64,000 nt of DNA from the NCBI RefSeq assembly GCF_008124835.1, contig NZ_VNHW01000003.1, forward strand, positions 330,661 to 394,660, given 5' to 3'. Under the pieces are notes generated by a model that was not told the origin of the DNA, searched no databases, and saw nothing but the letters and a program-made list of their open reading frames with translations. The translations under genes were made by a program, and so were the position numbers. Position 1 is the stretch's first letter. The number at the start of each line of letters is the position of its first letter. Shown here in pieces: positions 1 to 8,796 of the stretch. The DNA comes from Blastococcus xanthinilyticus. GTDB taxonomy: Bacteria; Actinomycetota; Actinomycetes; Mycobacteriales; Geodermatophilaceae.

Positions 1-645
1 CTGTTCGTCTACGTCTTCGGCGGCGCGATCGAGACCGGCGGCGCCTATCTCACCTACGTCGTACCCGGGATCGTCCTGCTCTGCGTGGGGTTCGGGGCGG
101 CCGCCACCGCGCCGGCCGTGGCCGACGACATGGGGCGCGGGATGGTGGACCGGCTGCGGTCCATGCCGGTGGCGGCCGCGGCGCTGGTCACCGGGCACGT
201 GGTGGCCAGCGTCGCCCGGAACGCCCTGGCGACCGGCGTCGTCGTCGCGGCCGCGATCGCCATGGGCTTCCGGCCCGACGCGGAGCCGCTGGAATGGGCC
301 GCCGCGCTGGGGCTGCTCCTGCTGTACGTGCTCGCGCTGTCCGCCCTGGCCGCGGGCCTCGGAGCGCTCGCCTCGAGTGTCCAGTCGGCCAGCGCGCTGA
401 CCTTCTTCATGCTCTTCCTGCCCTACCTGAGCAGCGCCTTCGTCCCCACCGGCACGATGCCGGCGGTCCTGCGGGCCGTGGCCGAGCACCAGCCGATCAC
501 CCCGGTCATCGAGACGGTGCGCGGGCTCCTCACCGGGGCGCCGATCGGTTCCGCGGGCTGGGCCGCCGTCCTGTGGTGCGTCGGCCTGCTGGTGGTCTCG
601 TCGGGGTTCGCCGCCTGGGCCTACCGGCGGCGCACCCGCCGGTAG
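1..645 (+). CDS. ABC-2 type transporter permease, 3' part
   Basis: This is the C-terminal 214 residues of a DrrB-like membrane permease of an ABC exporter; the start lies before the window. The reading frame is open from base 1. Hydrophobic helices occur at about residues 15-35, 55-85, 97-122, 128-150 and 185-205, separated by the cytoplasmic loop with DDMGRGMVDRLRSMP that ABC-2 permeases use to contact the ATPase. The last residues are an arginine-rich tail. The substrate cannot be told, and the ATPase partner would be expected just upstream. The identification rests on the loop motif and the helix pattern. Confidence 0.85.
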   Translation: MFVYVFGGAIETGGAYLTYVVPGIVLLCVGFGAAATAPAVADDMGRGMVDRLRSMPVAAAALVTGHVVASVARNALATGVVVAAAIAMGFRPDAEPLEWAAALGLLLLYVLALSALAAGLGALASSVQSASALTFFMLFLPYLSSAFVPTGTMPAVLRAVAEHQPITPVIETVRGLLTGAPIGSAGWAAVLWCVGLLVVSSGFAAWAYRRRTRR

Positions 646-670
646 GCGCTGGGTCGGGGGCGCCGGGCGG

Positions 671-730
671 GCGCTGAGTGGGCGGGCGCTGAGTGGGCGG
701 GCGCTGAGTGGGCGGGCGCTGAGCGGGCGG
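671..730. repeat. 15-bp tandem repeat, 4 copies
   Basis: The unit gcgctgagtgggcgg is repeated four times head to tail; the fourth copy has one change (agt to agc). It starts 26 bp after the stop codon of the permease gene and lies in the gap before the M50-like gene. No gene is seen in this 158-bp gap. Confidence 0.95.
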
Positions 731-803
731 GCGCGGGGTCCGGCGCTCCCCCACCCGCCCGGCCTCCCGCCTGCTCCCCCGGGCGTGCGGTTGACTCCTC
801 CGC

Positions 804-1508
804 GTGGCGGGCGCGGTCGACCTCTGGGACCGGGTCACCGCTCCCGCGGCCGAGCCGACGACGCCGGTCCTGCTGGGCGCGGCGGCCGCGGCGGCGCTGC
901 TGGTGCTGGTCCCCGAGCTCTGGCGCCTCAGCCGGAACGTCGTGACCATCGCGCACGAGGGTGCCCACGGGCTGGTGGCGGCGGCCGCCGGCCGCCGCCT
1001 GGCCGGCATCCGGCTGCACTCGGACACCTCGGGCCTCACCGTCTCGGCGGGCCGCCCGTCGGGCCCCGGCATGGTGCTGACCTGCGCGGCCGGCTACACC
1101 GGCCCGGCGCTGTTCGGCCTGGGTGCCGCGGCCCTCTACGCGGCCGGACACGCCGTCGGGCTGCTCTGGGCGCTGCTGCTGCTCCTCGCGCTGCTGCTGG
1201 TGCAGATCCGCAACTGGTACGGGCTCTGGTCGGTCCTCCTGACCGGCGGGGTCGTCTTCGCCGCCACCTGGTGGCTCCCCCCGGTCGGTCAGTCCGCGTT
1301 CGCCGCGCTGGCCACCTGGTTCCTCCTGCTCGCGGCGCCGCGAGCGGTGCTCGAACTGCAGGCCGCCCGCCGGCGTCGTGGCGCTCCGGACTCCGACGCC
1401 GACCAGCTGGCCCGCCTGACCGGGCTGCCGGCGATCGCCTGGGTCGGCGCGTTCCTGGTCGTGGATGTTGCTGCACTTGTTCTGGGCGCGAGCTGGCTCG
1501 TCGGCTGA
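804..1508 (+). CDS. M50-family membrane metalloprotease-like protein
   Basis: A 234-residue polytopic membrane protein. The HEGAH sequence at residues 51-55 is the HExxH zinc motif of M50 (site-2 protease-like) peptidases and sits at the start of a helix, as in that family. Hydrophobic segments lie at about 21-38, 88-115, 118-135, 142-160, 165-182 and 212-232. Small actinobacterial M50B-like proteins of this size are known, but their substrates are generally not. The start is GTG at 804. The gene stands alone, and the next gene is convergent. The protease assignment is sound at motif level; the role is unknown. Confidence 0.8.
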   Translation: MAGAVDLWDRVTAPAAEPTTPVLLGAAAAAALLVLVPELWRLSRNVVTIAHEGAHGLVAAAAGRRLAGIRLHSDTSGLTVSAGRPSGPGMVLTCAAGYTGPALFGLGAAALYAAGHAVGLLWALLLLLALLLVQIRNWYGLWSVLLTGGVVFAATWWLPPVGQSAFAALATWFLLLAAPRAVLELQAARRRRGAPDSDADQLARLTGLPAIAWVGAFLVVDVAALVLGASWLVG

Positions 1509-1528
1509 ACCCCGGTCACAGTCAGTTC

Positions 1529-1547
1529 GTTGTTGGGGATAACGGTC
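1529..1547 (+). repeat. 19-bp intergenic repeat, copy 1
   Basis: The 19-mer gttgttggggataacggtc occurs here and again, identical and in the same orientation, at 22764-22782. Both copies lie between convergent genes. Read on the other strand it contains ttatcccca, one mismatch from a DnaA box (ttatccaca). Confidence 0.8.
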
Positions 1548-1621
1548 CTACGCAGACCGCCGGACGTCGCCGGATGTCGCCGGACGGCGCGGACGGATCG
1601 GGTGCCGACGAACGGCTGCCG

Positions 1622-3988
1622 TCAGCCGGCGGCCCGGCGGCGGCGGCGCGGCTCCCGCCCCGGCGGCTGGCGCACCGGCTCGACGGCGGGCGCCGGCGGG
1701 ACGTCGAGGACCACGTCGCTGTGGTCGACCAGCACGGCGCGGCCGTGGTGCCGGATGTGCAGCGGGTCGCCGTCGACCAGCCGGTAGGTGGCGCGCTCGG
1801 GCTCCACCGTGACGGTCAGCCGCCGTCCGCGGTAGACGACGCGGAACCGCAACCGGCGGATGCGCGGCGGCAGCCGCGGGGCGAAGGAGAGCTCTCCCCC
1901 GTGGTCGCGCAGGCCGCCGAAGCCGGCCACCGCGACGGTCCAGCCCCCGGCGAGGGAGGCGATGTGCAGCCCGTGCCCGGAGTTGTGGTGCAGGTTCTGC
2001 AGATCGGTGAGCGCGGCCTCGGCCCAGTAGTCGTAGGCCAGCTCCAGGTGCCCGGTCTCGGCCGCCACGACGGCCTGCTGGGTGGCCGACAGCGACGAGT
2101 CCCGGGTCGTGCGGGCCTCGTAGTAGGCGAAGTCGGCGATCTTCTCCTCCAGGGTGAAGGCGTCGCCGCGCAGGTGCAGGGCCATGACCAGGTCGGCCTG
2201 CTTGACCACCTGGCGCCGGTAGATGTCGAAGTAGGGGTAGTTCAGCAGCAGCGGGTACTTGGCCTCCGGCGTCCCGGCGAAGTCCCACTCCTCGTGGTGG
2301 GTGAAGCCGTCGGACTGCATGTGCACGCCGCGCTGGGTGTCGTACGGCACCGCCACCAGGGAGGCGGCCCGCAGCCACTCCTCGACCTCCTCCTCCGTCA
2401 CCGAGAGCCGGCCGGCGACCTCCGGCTGCCGGCGGACCGCGTCGGCCGCGCCGCGCAGGTTCCGCTGGGCCATCAGGTTCGTGTAGACGTTGTTGTCGAC
2501 GACGGCGGTGTACTCGTCCGGGCCGGTGACCCCGTCGATGCGGAACCCGTGCTCGGCGTCGAAGTGCCCCAGCGACGCCCAGAGCCGCGCCGTCTCGATC
2601 AGCAGCTCGGCGCCGTAGTCGCGGTCGAACGCGTCGTCCTCGGTCGCGTCGAGGTAGCGGATGACGGCGTCGGCGATGTCGGCGTTGATGTGGAAGGCCG
2701 CCGTTCCCGCCGGCCAGTAGCCCGAGGTCTCCTCGCCGCGGATGGTCCGCCACGGGAACGCCGCCCCGCGCAGGCCGAGCACCCGCGCCCGCTCCCGGGC
2801 CAGCGCCAGGGTGGTGTGCCGCCAGGTGAGCGCGTCCCGCGCGGCGTGCGGCGCGGTGTAGGTGAGCACGGGGAGGACGTAGGTCTCGGTGTCCCAGAAG
2901 GTGTGCCCGTCGTACCCCGGGCCGGTCAGCCCCTTCGCCGGGATGGCCTGCCGCTCACCGCGCAGCCCGGCCTGCAGGACGTGAAACATGCCCACCCGCA
3001 CGGCCTGCTGGAGCTCGTCGTCGCCGTCGATCTCGACGTCGGCCTCGTCCCAGTGCTGGTCCAGCAGCTCCCGCTGCTCGCGCAGCAGCCGCTCGAAGCC
3101 TGCCAGCTTCGCCGTCGCCAGGGCCGCCTCCACCTGGTCGCGCAGCGCGGCGCCGGAGCGGCGCGAGGACCACCCGTAGGCGAGGAACTTGACCAGCTTG
3201 AGCGATCCGCCGGGCGGGATGCGGGCGGCGAGGGTGTAGCGGGCGAGGTCGCCGGCGGCCTCGATGTCCTCGGTGCAGCTGTCGGGGATCTGGATGACGT
3301 GGTCCATGCCGGCGGCCATGCGCAGCCGGCTGCGCTTGGTGCGGTGCACCAGGACGGCCCGGCGGCCCCGCCCGGCGGCGATCTCGCACTCCAGCGGGCG
3401 GGCGAGGGCCGCCGCCGCCCGCGGGTCGCCCTCGTCGGAGGGCGCGCCGTCGTCGTTGGCCAGCAGGTCCGACTGCAGGGCGACGTAGAGGTCACCGAGG
3501 TCGTCGGCGATCTCCACCTGGTACTCGATCGCGGCGATCGACCGTCGCGCCAGCGACACCAGGCGGGTGCTGGTCACCCGCACCGTCCGCCCGCTGGGCG
3601 AGCGCCACTCGGTGGACCGGCGCAGCACCCCGGCGCGCAGGTCGAGGGTGCGCCGGTGCTCGACGACCTCGCCGTAGTTGAGGTCCAGCGGCGAGTCCCT
3701 GACCAGGAGCCGGATCAGCTTGCCGTCGGTCACGTTCACCACGGTCTGCCCCATCTCGGGGAAGCCGTAGCCGGCCTCGGCGTAGGGCAGCGGCCGTTCC
3801 TCGAAGAAGCCGTTGAGGTAGGTGCCGGGGACGACGACCGGCTCGCCCTCCTCCAGCGAGCCGCGCATGCCGAGGTGCCCGTTGGCCAGGGCGAACACCG
3901 ACTCGTGGACGCCGAGGCTGTCGCGGTCCAGCCCCACCTCGGTCAGTGCCCACGGCTCGACGGGGAAGACCGCCCGGCCCTCCGTCAC
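1622..3988 (-). CDS. Glycoside hydrolase family 65 (disaccharide phosphorylase-like)
   Basis: A 788-residue protein of the GH65 family (maltose, trehalose or kojibiose phosphorylases and hydrolases). An N-terminal beta-sandwich (about 10-270) is followed by the (alpha/alpha)6 barrel (about 320-690) and a C-terminal beta domain. The general acid lies in VTGPDEYT, Glu at about 492; the FWDTETYVLP motif is also typical. GH65 enzymes cleave an alpha-linked disaccharide with phosphate to beta-glucose 1-phosphate, or with water. The GTG start overlaps the stop of the upstream HAD gene by 4 bp, so the two are translationally coupled. A beta-phosphoglucomutase partner fits a phosphorylase. Which disaccharide is used cannot be read from sequence. 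The C-terminus is arginine- and alanine-rich. Confidence 0.92.
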   Translation of the reverse strand: MTEGRAVFPVEPWALTEVGLDRDSLGVHESVFALANGHLGMRGSLEEGEPVVVPGTYLNGFFEERPLPYAEAGYGFPEMGQTVVNVTDGKLIRLLVRDSPLDLNYGEVVEHRRTLDLRAGVLRRSTEWRSPSGRTVRVTSTRLVSLARRSIAAIEYQVEIADDLGDLYVALQSDLLANDDGAPSDEGDPRAAAALARPLECEIAAGRGRRAVLVHRTKRSRLRMAAGMDHVIQIPDSCTEDIEAAGDLARYTLAARIPPGGSLKLVKFLAYGWSSRRSGAALRDQVEAALATAKLAGFERLLREQRELLDQHWDEADVEIDGDDELQQAVRVGMFHVLQAGLRGERQAIPAKGLTGPGYDGHTFWDTETYVLPVLTYTAPHAARDALTWRHTTLALARERARVLGLRGAAFPWRTIRGEETSGYWPAGTAAFHINADIADAVIRYLDATEDDAFDRDYGAELLIETARLWASLGHFDAEHGFRIDGVTGPDEYTAVVDNNVYTNLMAQRNLRGAADAVRRQPEVAGRLSVTEEEVEEWLRAASLVAVPYDTQRGVHMQSDGFTHHEEWDFAGTPEAKYPLLLNYPYFDIYRRQVVKQADLVMALHLRGDAFTLEEKIADFAYYEARTTRDSSLSATQQAVVAAETGHLELAYDYWAEAALTDLQNLHHNSGHGLHIASLAGGWTVAVAGFGGLRDHGGELSFAPRLPPRIRRLRFRVVYRGRRLTVTVEPERATYRLVDGDPLHIRHHGRAVLVDHSDVVLDVPPAPAVEPVRQPPGREPRRRRRAAG

Positions 3989-4728
3989 GGCCGGTCCAGC
4001 AGCTCGGCCAGGTCGGTGACGACGACGTCGGCGCCGGACTCCCGCAGCCCGTCGGCATGGCCCACCCGGTCCACCCCGACGACGTGCGCGAAGCCGCCGG
4101 CCCGTCCGGCGGCGACCCCGGCCAGGGCGTCCTCGAACACCACGGCCTCCTCCGGCGTCACCCCGAGCGCGCGGGCCCCGGCGAGGAAGGTGTCGGGCGC
4201 CGGCTTGCCCGCCAGCCCCTGCTCCCGCGCGACGACGCCGTCCACCCGGGTGTCGATCAGGTCGGCGAAGCCGCCGGCGGCCACCACCTGCTCGCCGTTC
4301 GCCGAGGCGGTCACGACCGCGGTGGCCAGGCCGGCCTCCTTCACCGCCCGCAGGTAGCGGACCGAGCCCTCGTACACCTCGACGCCGTGCTCCTCGAGCT
4401 CCTGCTGCACCAGCTCGTTCTTGCGGGTGGCCACCCCCTGCACGGTGTCCGCGTCCGGGGCGTCGCCCAGCTCGCCCTCCGGCAGGTCGATGCCGCGGCT
4501 GGCCAGGAAGTCGCGGACGCCGTCGGCGCGCGGCTTCCCGTCCACGTGCCGGTTGTAGTCCTCCTGCGTGAACTCCGCGGCGCCGGGATCGCGGGAGCGC
4601 AGGAAGTCGTCGAACGTGCGCTTCCAGGCCGCCATGTGGACCGTCGCCGTCCGGGTGAGGACGCCGTCGAGGTCGAACAGGCAGGCCCGGACGCCGTCCG
4701 GGAGGCCGAGGGATCGCGGAGAGGACAC
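3985..4728 (-). CDS. Beta-phosphoglucomutase-like HAD hydrolase
   Basis: A 247-residue HAD-superfamily protein. The nucleophile motif FDLDGVLT has Asp19 and Asp21; motif II (VVTAS) and motif III/IV (GKPAPDTF, VFEDALAG) follow in order, with a helical cap between. With the coupled GH65 gene downstream, the likely role is conversion of beta-glucose 1-phosphate to glucose 6-phosphate, or trehalose-6-phosphate-type phosphatase activity as in some fusions. The GTG start at 4728 has no Shine-Dalgarno sequence but has a TAGCGT box 6 nt upstream, which supports a leaderless start there. Confidence 0.9.
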   Translation of the reverse strand: MSSPRSLGLPDGVRACLFDLDGVLTRTATVHMAAWKRTFDDFLRSRDPGAAEFTQEDYNRHVDGKPRADGVRDFLASRGIDLPEGELGDAPDADTVQGVATRKNELVQQELEEHGVEVYEGSVRYLRAVKEAGLATAVVTASANGEQVVAAGGFADLIDTRVDGVVAREQGLAGKPAPDTFLAGARALGVTPEEAVVFEDALAGVAAGRAGGFAHVVGVDRVGHADGLRESGADVVVTDLAELLDRP

Positions 4729-4734
4729 GCCGAG

Positions 4735-4740
4735 ACGCTA
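4735..4740 (-). promoter_or_regulatory. -10 box of HAD-GH65 operon (leaderless)
   Basis: TAGCGT on the minus strand lies 6 nt before the GTG of the HAD gene. This spacing puts the transcript start at or next to the start codon. Confidence 0.6.
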
Positions 4741-4841
4741 CCGGCGCCCGGCGCCGCGCACGTGTCGGGACGGCGGCGGTCCGGTATCGGGCGGCGGGAT
4801 CGGCACCGGGCGGCCGACGCGCGTGCCGGGGCCCGGCTGCC

Positions 4842-4847
4842 TAGGGT
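4842..4847 (+). promoter_or_regulatory. Probable -10 box for PEBP gene
   Basis: TAGGGT on the plus strand, 84 nt before the ATG of the PEBP gene, in the divergent gap with the HAD gene. It matches the TANNNT form seen repeatedly in this window. Confidence 0.45.
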
Positions 4848-4931
4848 CCGACGGGGACGGCGCGCATCCGACCTGCCCGTTCCACCGCTACCCCGACATC
4901 CACCCCTGTCCCCACCGACGAGAGGACCACC

Positions 4932-5477
4932 ATGGCCGACCGGCCCACCCCGCCCGACCCCTACGACTTCCTGCCGCAGGTCCCGGGCTTCAGCGTGACC
5001 AGCAGCGACGTGTCCGAGGGCCAGGCGCTGCCGATGCCGCACGTCAGCGGCGTCATGGGCGCCGGCGGCGAGGACCGGTCGCCGCAGCTGTCGTGGTCGG
5101 GGTTCCCCGAGGGCACCCGCAGCTTCGCGGTCACCGTCTTCGACCCCGACGCGCCCACGGCCAGCGGCTTCTGGCACTGGGCGGTGGCCAACATCCCGGC
5201 CGCGGTGACCGAACTGCCCTCCGGCGCCGGGGACAAGGACGCTCCCCGGCTGCCCGACGGCGCGATCCAGCTGCGCAACGACGGCGGCTTCGCCGGGTTC
5301 GTGGGGGCCGCTCCCCCGGCCGGGCACGGCCCGCACCGCTACTTCGTCGTGGTGCACGCGGTGGACACCGACCGGCTCGACGTCGACGCGGACACGACCC
5401 CGGCGGTGCTCGGGTTCAACCTGTTCTTCCACACGCTGGCGCGCGCGACGCTGGTCGCGACGTACGAGCAGGAGTGA
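4932..5477 (+). CDS. YbhB/YbcL family PEBP-like protein
   Basis: A 181-residue phosphatidylethanolamine-binding-protein family member (bacterial Raf-kinase-inhibitor-like). The ligand-pocket motifs are visible: [21 protein letters not shown] and the [13 protein letters not shown] strand near residues 136-150. There is no signal peptide, so it is probably cytoplasmic. The ATG is preceded by GAGAGGACC. The bacterial family has no settled biochemical role. It stands alone and ends in a strong hairpin. Confidence 0.93.
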   Translation: MADRPTPPDPYDFLPQVPGFSVTSSDVSEGQALPMPHVSGVMGAGGEDRSPQLSWSGFPEGTRSFAVTVFDPDAPTASGFWHWAVANIPAAVTELPSGAGDKDAPRLPDGAIQLRNDGGFAGFVGAAPPAGHGPHRYFVVVHAVDTDRLDVDADTTPAVLGFNLFFHTLARATLVATYEQE

Positions 5478-5482
5478 GGACC

Positions 5483-5514
5483 GCCGCTGCGCAGGCAACC
5501 GACTGCGCAGCGGC
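5483..5514. terminator. Hairpin terminator after PEBP gene
   Basis: Perfect 12-bp stem (gccgctgcgcag and its complement) with an 8-nt loop, 5 bp after the stop codon. It lacks a T-run, as is usual in very GC-rich actinobacteria. Confidence 0.65.
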
Positions 5515-5587
5515 ACGGCCCACCCGCCGGCGGGCGCCGGACGCCCTCTCGCGCGTGCGGAACCGGCCGGCGGGGCAGAACTGAGGC

Positions 5588-6499
5588 GTGCACCATCCAG
5601 TAGCCCCCCGCCGAGCCGGCCCCGCGCGGGTCGCCGGGATCGCGGTGCCGCTGGCCGGGCTGCTCGTGCTGCTGCTGGCGGGCGCGGGACCGGCCGGCGC
5701 CGGCGGCGCGCCGCCGGAGCACACGATCACCTCCGCCGTGCGGGCCTTCGGGGAAGAGGGTTCGCTGGCGGTGGCGGTCGCCCGCCAGCGCGTCCGCGCC
5801 ACCGAGGGCAGCATCCGGGCGATCGAGGCGAGCACGGCGCGGCGCGCCGCCTACGGCTCCGACAACGGCCCGGCGGCCGCCCGGCCGCTCCCCACCGCGT
5901 CGCTGGTGAAGCTCTTCATGGCCGAGGACATCCTCACCCGGGCGCGCGCGGGCTCGGTGGTGCTCTCGGCCGGGGAGCGCGACCTGCTCCGCGACATGAT
6001 CCGCCGCTCCGACGATCCGGCGGCCTCCGCGCTCTGGGTGCGGTTCGACGGCACCCGGATGGTGCGCGCCGTGGCCGACCGCTACGACCTCTCCGGCACC
6101 GGCCCCCCGCCCGCCGAGATCCCCGGCCAGTGGGGGCAGGCGATCACCACGGCGCGGGACGTCGCGCGCTTCCTGGCGCTGCTGCCCGTCGTCGCCCACC
6201 CGGACGACGCGGAGACGCTCCTGCGCTGGATGCGGGAGGCGACCCCCGCCGCCGCCGACGGCTTCGACCAGCGGTTCGGGCTCTTCGGCACGCTCCCCGG
6301 CGAACCGGCGGTCAAGCAGGGCTGGATGTGCTGCGTGGACGGTCAGCGGCACCTGCACTCGGTGGCGGTGCTCGGCACCCGGGTGGTCGTCCTGCTCAGC
6401 GAGGTCCCGCGGTCGGTCGGCTACGGGACCGCGCGGGCCGCGCTCACCGCGGCCGGGGCCGCGGTGGCGGCCGGCACCGGCTCCCCGGGTGGGAGGTGA
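5588..6499 (+). CDS. Secreted serine hydrolase, beta-lactamase/DD-peptidase-like
   Basis: A 303-residue protein with a signal peptide (basic start, hydrophobic stretch at about 16-38, AGA-type cleavage near 40). The SxxK motif is SLVK (Ser105, Lys108); RRSDDPAAS is the region of the second motif, and KQGWMC carries a KxG-like third motif. This order is that of class A beta-lactamase-fold proteins. Actinobacteria carry many such proteins without known beta-lactamase activity, so a cell-wall or unknown hydrolase role is as likely. The GTG start at 5588 was chosen because it yields the full signal peptide. Confidence 0.8.
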   Translation: MHHPVAPRRAGPARVAGIAVPLAGLLVLLLAGAGPAGAGGAPPEHTITSAVRAFGEEGSLAVAVARQRVRATEGSIRAIEASTARRAAYGSDNGPAAARPLPTASLVKLFMAEDILTRARAGSVVLSAGERDLLRDMIRRSDDPAASALWVRFDGTRMVRAVADRYDLSGTGPPPAEIPGQWGQAITTARDVARFLALLPVVAHPDDAETLLRWMREATPAAADGFDQRFGLFGTLPGEPAVKQGWMCCVDGQRHLHSVAVLGTRVVVLLSEVPRSVGYGTARAALTAAGAAVAAGTGSPGGR

Positions 6500-6512
6500 G
6501 CCGGCGCGCCGG

Positions 6513-7325
6513 TCACTCCCCCGCCCGCAGCTCCGCCACCCCGGTGGTGGCCAGCCGGGCGAAGCCGATGCGCTCGTAGACCCGCGCGACGTCGTCGTCG
6601 CCGGCGGCGAGGAACACCAGGTCGGCGGTCTCCCGGGCGTGCGCGACCAGCGCGGAGACGACCCCGGCGCCCAGCCCCCGGCCGCGCAGCCGCGGCAGCG
6701 TGGCCACCCCGACGATCTCGCTGACCTCCGTGCCGTCGATGTCGACCGGCTGGTGCGAGCCCACGGCGACCGGCGACCCGTTCTCCTTGGCGACCACCAT
6801 GACCGTGCGGCCCCCGGCGATCCGCTCCCGCAGCACGGCGGTGCGCGCGACGGCCTCCGGAGAGGTGTCGACGGGGATCTCGTGCACGTCCGCCACGCCG
6901 CCGGGGTGGGCGAACGCGACGACCGCCAGCTGCTGGTAGTAGGGCAGCTCGGGGTCGTCGGCGCCGACGAGGAACAGCCGCACCCCCGCCGGGAGCACCA
7001 GGTCGACGGCGTCGTCGGCCACGAGCAGCGGCAGCTCCTCCACCGCCATCCCGGCGGCCCGCGCCGCCGCGCCGACCTCCGGCGAGCACTCCGGCACCCA
7101 CTCCAGGGCCGTGGGCAGGCCGGCGGCCTCCTGCAGGGCCAGCGCCGCGCGGACGTCGTCGGCGGTCACCGGGCCGGCGTCCCGGCGCGGCCGGGCGGGA
7201 TAGGGCCAGGTCGGGTCGGCGAGGGGGACGTCGAGCGCCCCCGCGGTCTCGATGCGCGCATCCGGGAGGGGAGCGACGGCGAAGTACCGCTCGATGCACT
7301 CGAGCAGTCCCGGGCGGGAAGGCAC
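6513..7325 (-). CDS. GNAT family N-acetyltransferase
   Basis: A 270-residue protein whose C-terminal half is a GNAT acetyl-CoA-binding fold: [20 protein letters not shown] (about 207-226) contains the R/Q-x-x-G-x-G/A pyrophosphate-binding motif, followed by [19 protein letters not shown]. The N-terminal half is a second, degenerate GNAT-like or substrate domain. The acceptor is unknown. The GTG start at 7325 follows a TAGGGT box by 6 nt. It is convergent with the serine hydrolase, with only 13 bp between the stops. Confidence 0.88.
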   Translation of the reverse strand: MPSRPGLLECIERYFAVAPLPDARIETAGALDVPLADPTWPYPARPRRDAGPVTADDVRAALALQEAAGLPTALEWVPECSPEVGAAARAAGMAVEELPLLVADDAVDLVLPAGVRLFLVGADDPELPYYQQLAVVAFAHPGGVADVHEIPVDTSPEAVARTAVLRERIAGGRTVMVVAKENGSPVAVGSHQPVDIDGTEVSEIVGVATLPRLRGRGLGAGVVSALVAHARETADLVFLAAGDDDVARVYERIGFARLATTGVAELRAGE

Positions 7326-7331
7326 GCCCCG

Positions 7332-7337
7332 ACCCTA
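7332..7337 (-). promoter_or_regulatory. -10 box of GNAT gene (leaderless)
   Basis: TAGGGT on the minus strand, 6 nt before the GTG at 7325. Confidence 0.55.
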
Positions 7338-7438
7338 GACGGCGGCGGTCCCCACCGCGTGCTCCGCTGCGCCGTCGGCGGCCCCGCCCACACCCGCGGG
7401 TGACCCGCGCGCAGGTCGCCGCACGGCCAGACGGCACC

Positions 7439-8401
7439 ATGGGCCGGGTGACGGCTGGAACTCGTGGCTCCATCTCGCCCTACGCGGTGTTCGACCGCGA
7501 CTCGTGGCGGGCCCTGGCGGCCGGCACCAGCCTCCCGCTGGACGCCGCCGAGCTCGACACCCTGGCCTCCCTCGGGGACCGGATCGACCTCGACGAGGTG
7601 GCGACGGTCTACCTGCCGCTCGCCCGGCTGCTGAGCCTGCACGTCACGGCCAGCCGCCGGCTGTGGGCGGCGCAGAGCGACTTCCTCGGCGACGCCACCG
7701 CCAAGGTGCCGTTCGTCATCGCCGTCGCCGGCAGCGTCGCCGTCGGGAAGAGCACCACCGCCCGCCTGCTCCAGACCCTGCTGGCCGCGACCCCGGGCGC
7801 CCACCGGGTCGACCTGGTCACCACCGACGGCTTCCTCCTGCCCAACGCGGTCCTGGACGAGCGCGGGCTGCTGGGGCGCAAGGGCTTTCCGGAGAGCTAC
7901 GACCGCCGGGCGCTGCTGCGCTTCCTGGCTGACGTGAAGTCCGGCCGCGAGGAGGTCTTCGCGCCGGTCTACGACCACCAGTCCTACGACATCGTGCCGG
8001 GACAGGTGCAGGCCGTCGACCGGCCGGACATCCTGGTCCTCGAGGGGCTCAACGTCCTGCAGGCCGGGCGGCGCACCGACGGCTCGGCCCCGGAGATCTT
8101 CCTGTCGGACTTCTTCGACTTCTCGGTCTACGTCGACGCCGCCGAGGCCGACATCCAGCGCTGGTACGTCGAGCGCTTCCTCGCGCTGCGCCGCACGGCC
8201 TTCCAGGACAGCACCGCCTACTTCCACCGCTTCGCCGGTCTCAGCGACGAGCAGGCCCGGGAGACGGCCCTGGACATCTGGTCGGCGGTGAACGGGCCGA
8301 ACCTGCGCGACAACATCGCCCCCACCCGGTCGCGGGCGCGCCTGGTGCTGCAGAAGTCCGCCGACCACTCCGTGCGCCGGGTGCTGCTGCGCAAGCTGTG
8401 A
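7439..8401 (+). CDS. coaA: Pantothenate kinase type I
   Basis: Phosphorylates pantothenate to 4'-phosphopantothenate, the first and rate-setting step of coenzyme A synthesis, in the cytosol. About 320 residues, the usual length. The Walker A motif GSVAVGKST is followed by [27 protein letters not shown] and the C-terminal [19 protein letters not shown], all hallmarks of CoaA. The ATG at 7439 is chosen because known homologues begin about ten residues before SPY-x-x-FDR; GTG 7448 is equally possible, and GTG 7400 gives a longer form with a non-conserved extension. Confidence 0.96.
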   Translation: MGRVTAGTRGSISPYAVFDRDSWRALAAGTSLPLDAAELDTLASLGDRIDLDEVATVYLPLARLLSLHVTASRRLWAAQSDFLGDATAKVPFVIAVAGSVAVGKSTTARLLQTLLAATPGAHRVDLVTTDGFLLPNAVLDERGLLGRKGFPESYDRRALLRFLADVKSGREEVFAPVYDHQSYDIVPGQVQAVDRPDILVLEGLNVLQAGRRTDGSAPEIFLSDFFDFSVYVDAAEADIQRWYVERFLALRRTAFQDSTAYFHRFAGLSDEQARETALDIWSAVNGPNLRDNIAPTRSRARLVLQKSADHSVRRVLLRKL

Positions 8402-8592
8402 ACCGGCGCGGCGCGCCGGCGGGCGCCCGCCGCGGGCCGGTCATGGCAGGAACTGCCGACCCGGACGGGTGACTCGGTGACCCGGATCACGTGACCTCGA
8501 CCCCCGGTCGTGCCGACACTGGAAGAGTCCGGTAATCGGGCGAGTACCACCAGTGACTGCCGGCTTCTCCCCGGCGGAACGGATGTCCTGCC

Positions 8593-8796
8593 ATGTGCAC
8601 CCACCGCACCCCCTGTCCCGACCCCGCCAGCGACGCGCGCGACCTCGCCGCCGTGGTACGTAGCCGACCCGAGCAGGGCTGGCGCCTGCTCTGCAACGGT
8701 GTGGTCCTGTTCGACGACGACGGCGGGCTGCTGCCCGACGGCCGGGCTTTCGCCGACCACCACGTGTGGCTGGCCCCCGAGCTCGCCAGGGCCTAG
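8593..8796 (+). CDS. Small DUF5999 protein
   Basis: A 67-residue protein beginning MCTHRTPCP with the conserved stretch EQGWRLLCNGVVLFDDDG-LLPDGR, which matches the actinobacterial DUF5999 family. The Cys/His-rich start might bind metal. Function unknown. Its TAG stop shares a CTAG palindrome with the stop codon of the convergent DinB-like gene, giving a 4-bp overlap. Confidence 0.85.
   Translation: MCTHRTPCPDPASDARDLAAVVRSRPEQGWRLLCNGVVLFDDDGGLLPDGRAFADHHVWLAPELARA

Noticed and set aside
785..4357. A 1190-codon open frame on the plus strand
   Set aside because: It runs antisense to the GH65 gene and across the M50 gene in another frame. Its translation is low-complexity Arg/Gly/Val/Gln-rich and matches no family, as expected from GC-biased codons read out of frame.
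8417..8432. 16-bp GC palindrome after coaA as terminator
   Set aside because: The sequence is a pure G/C palindrome without a loop; in this composition such palindromes are common, so it was not listed.
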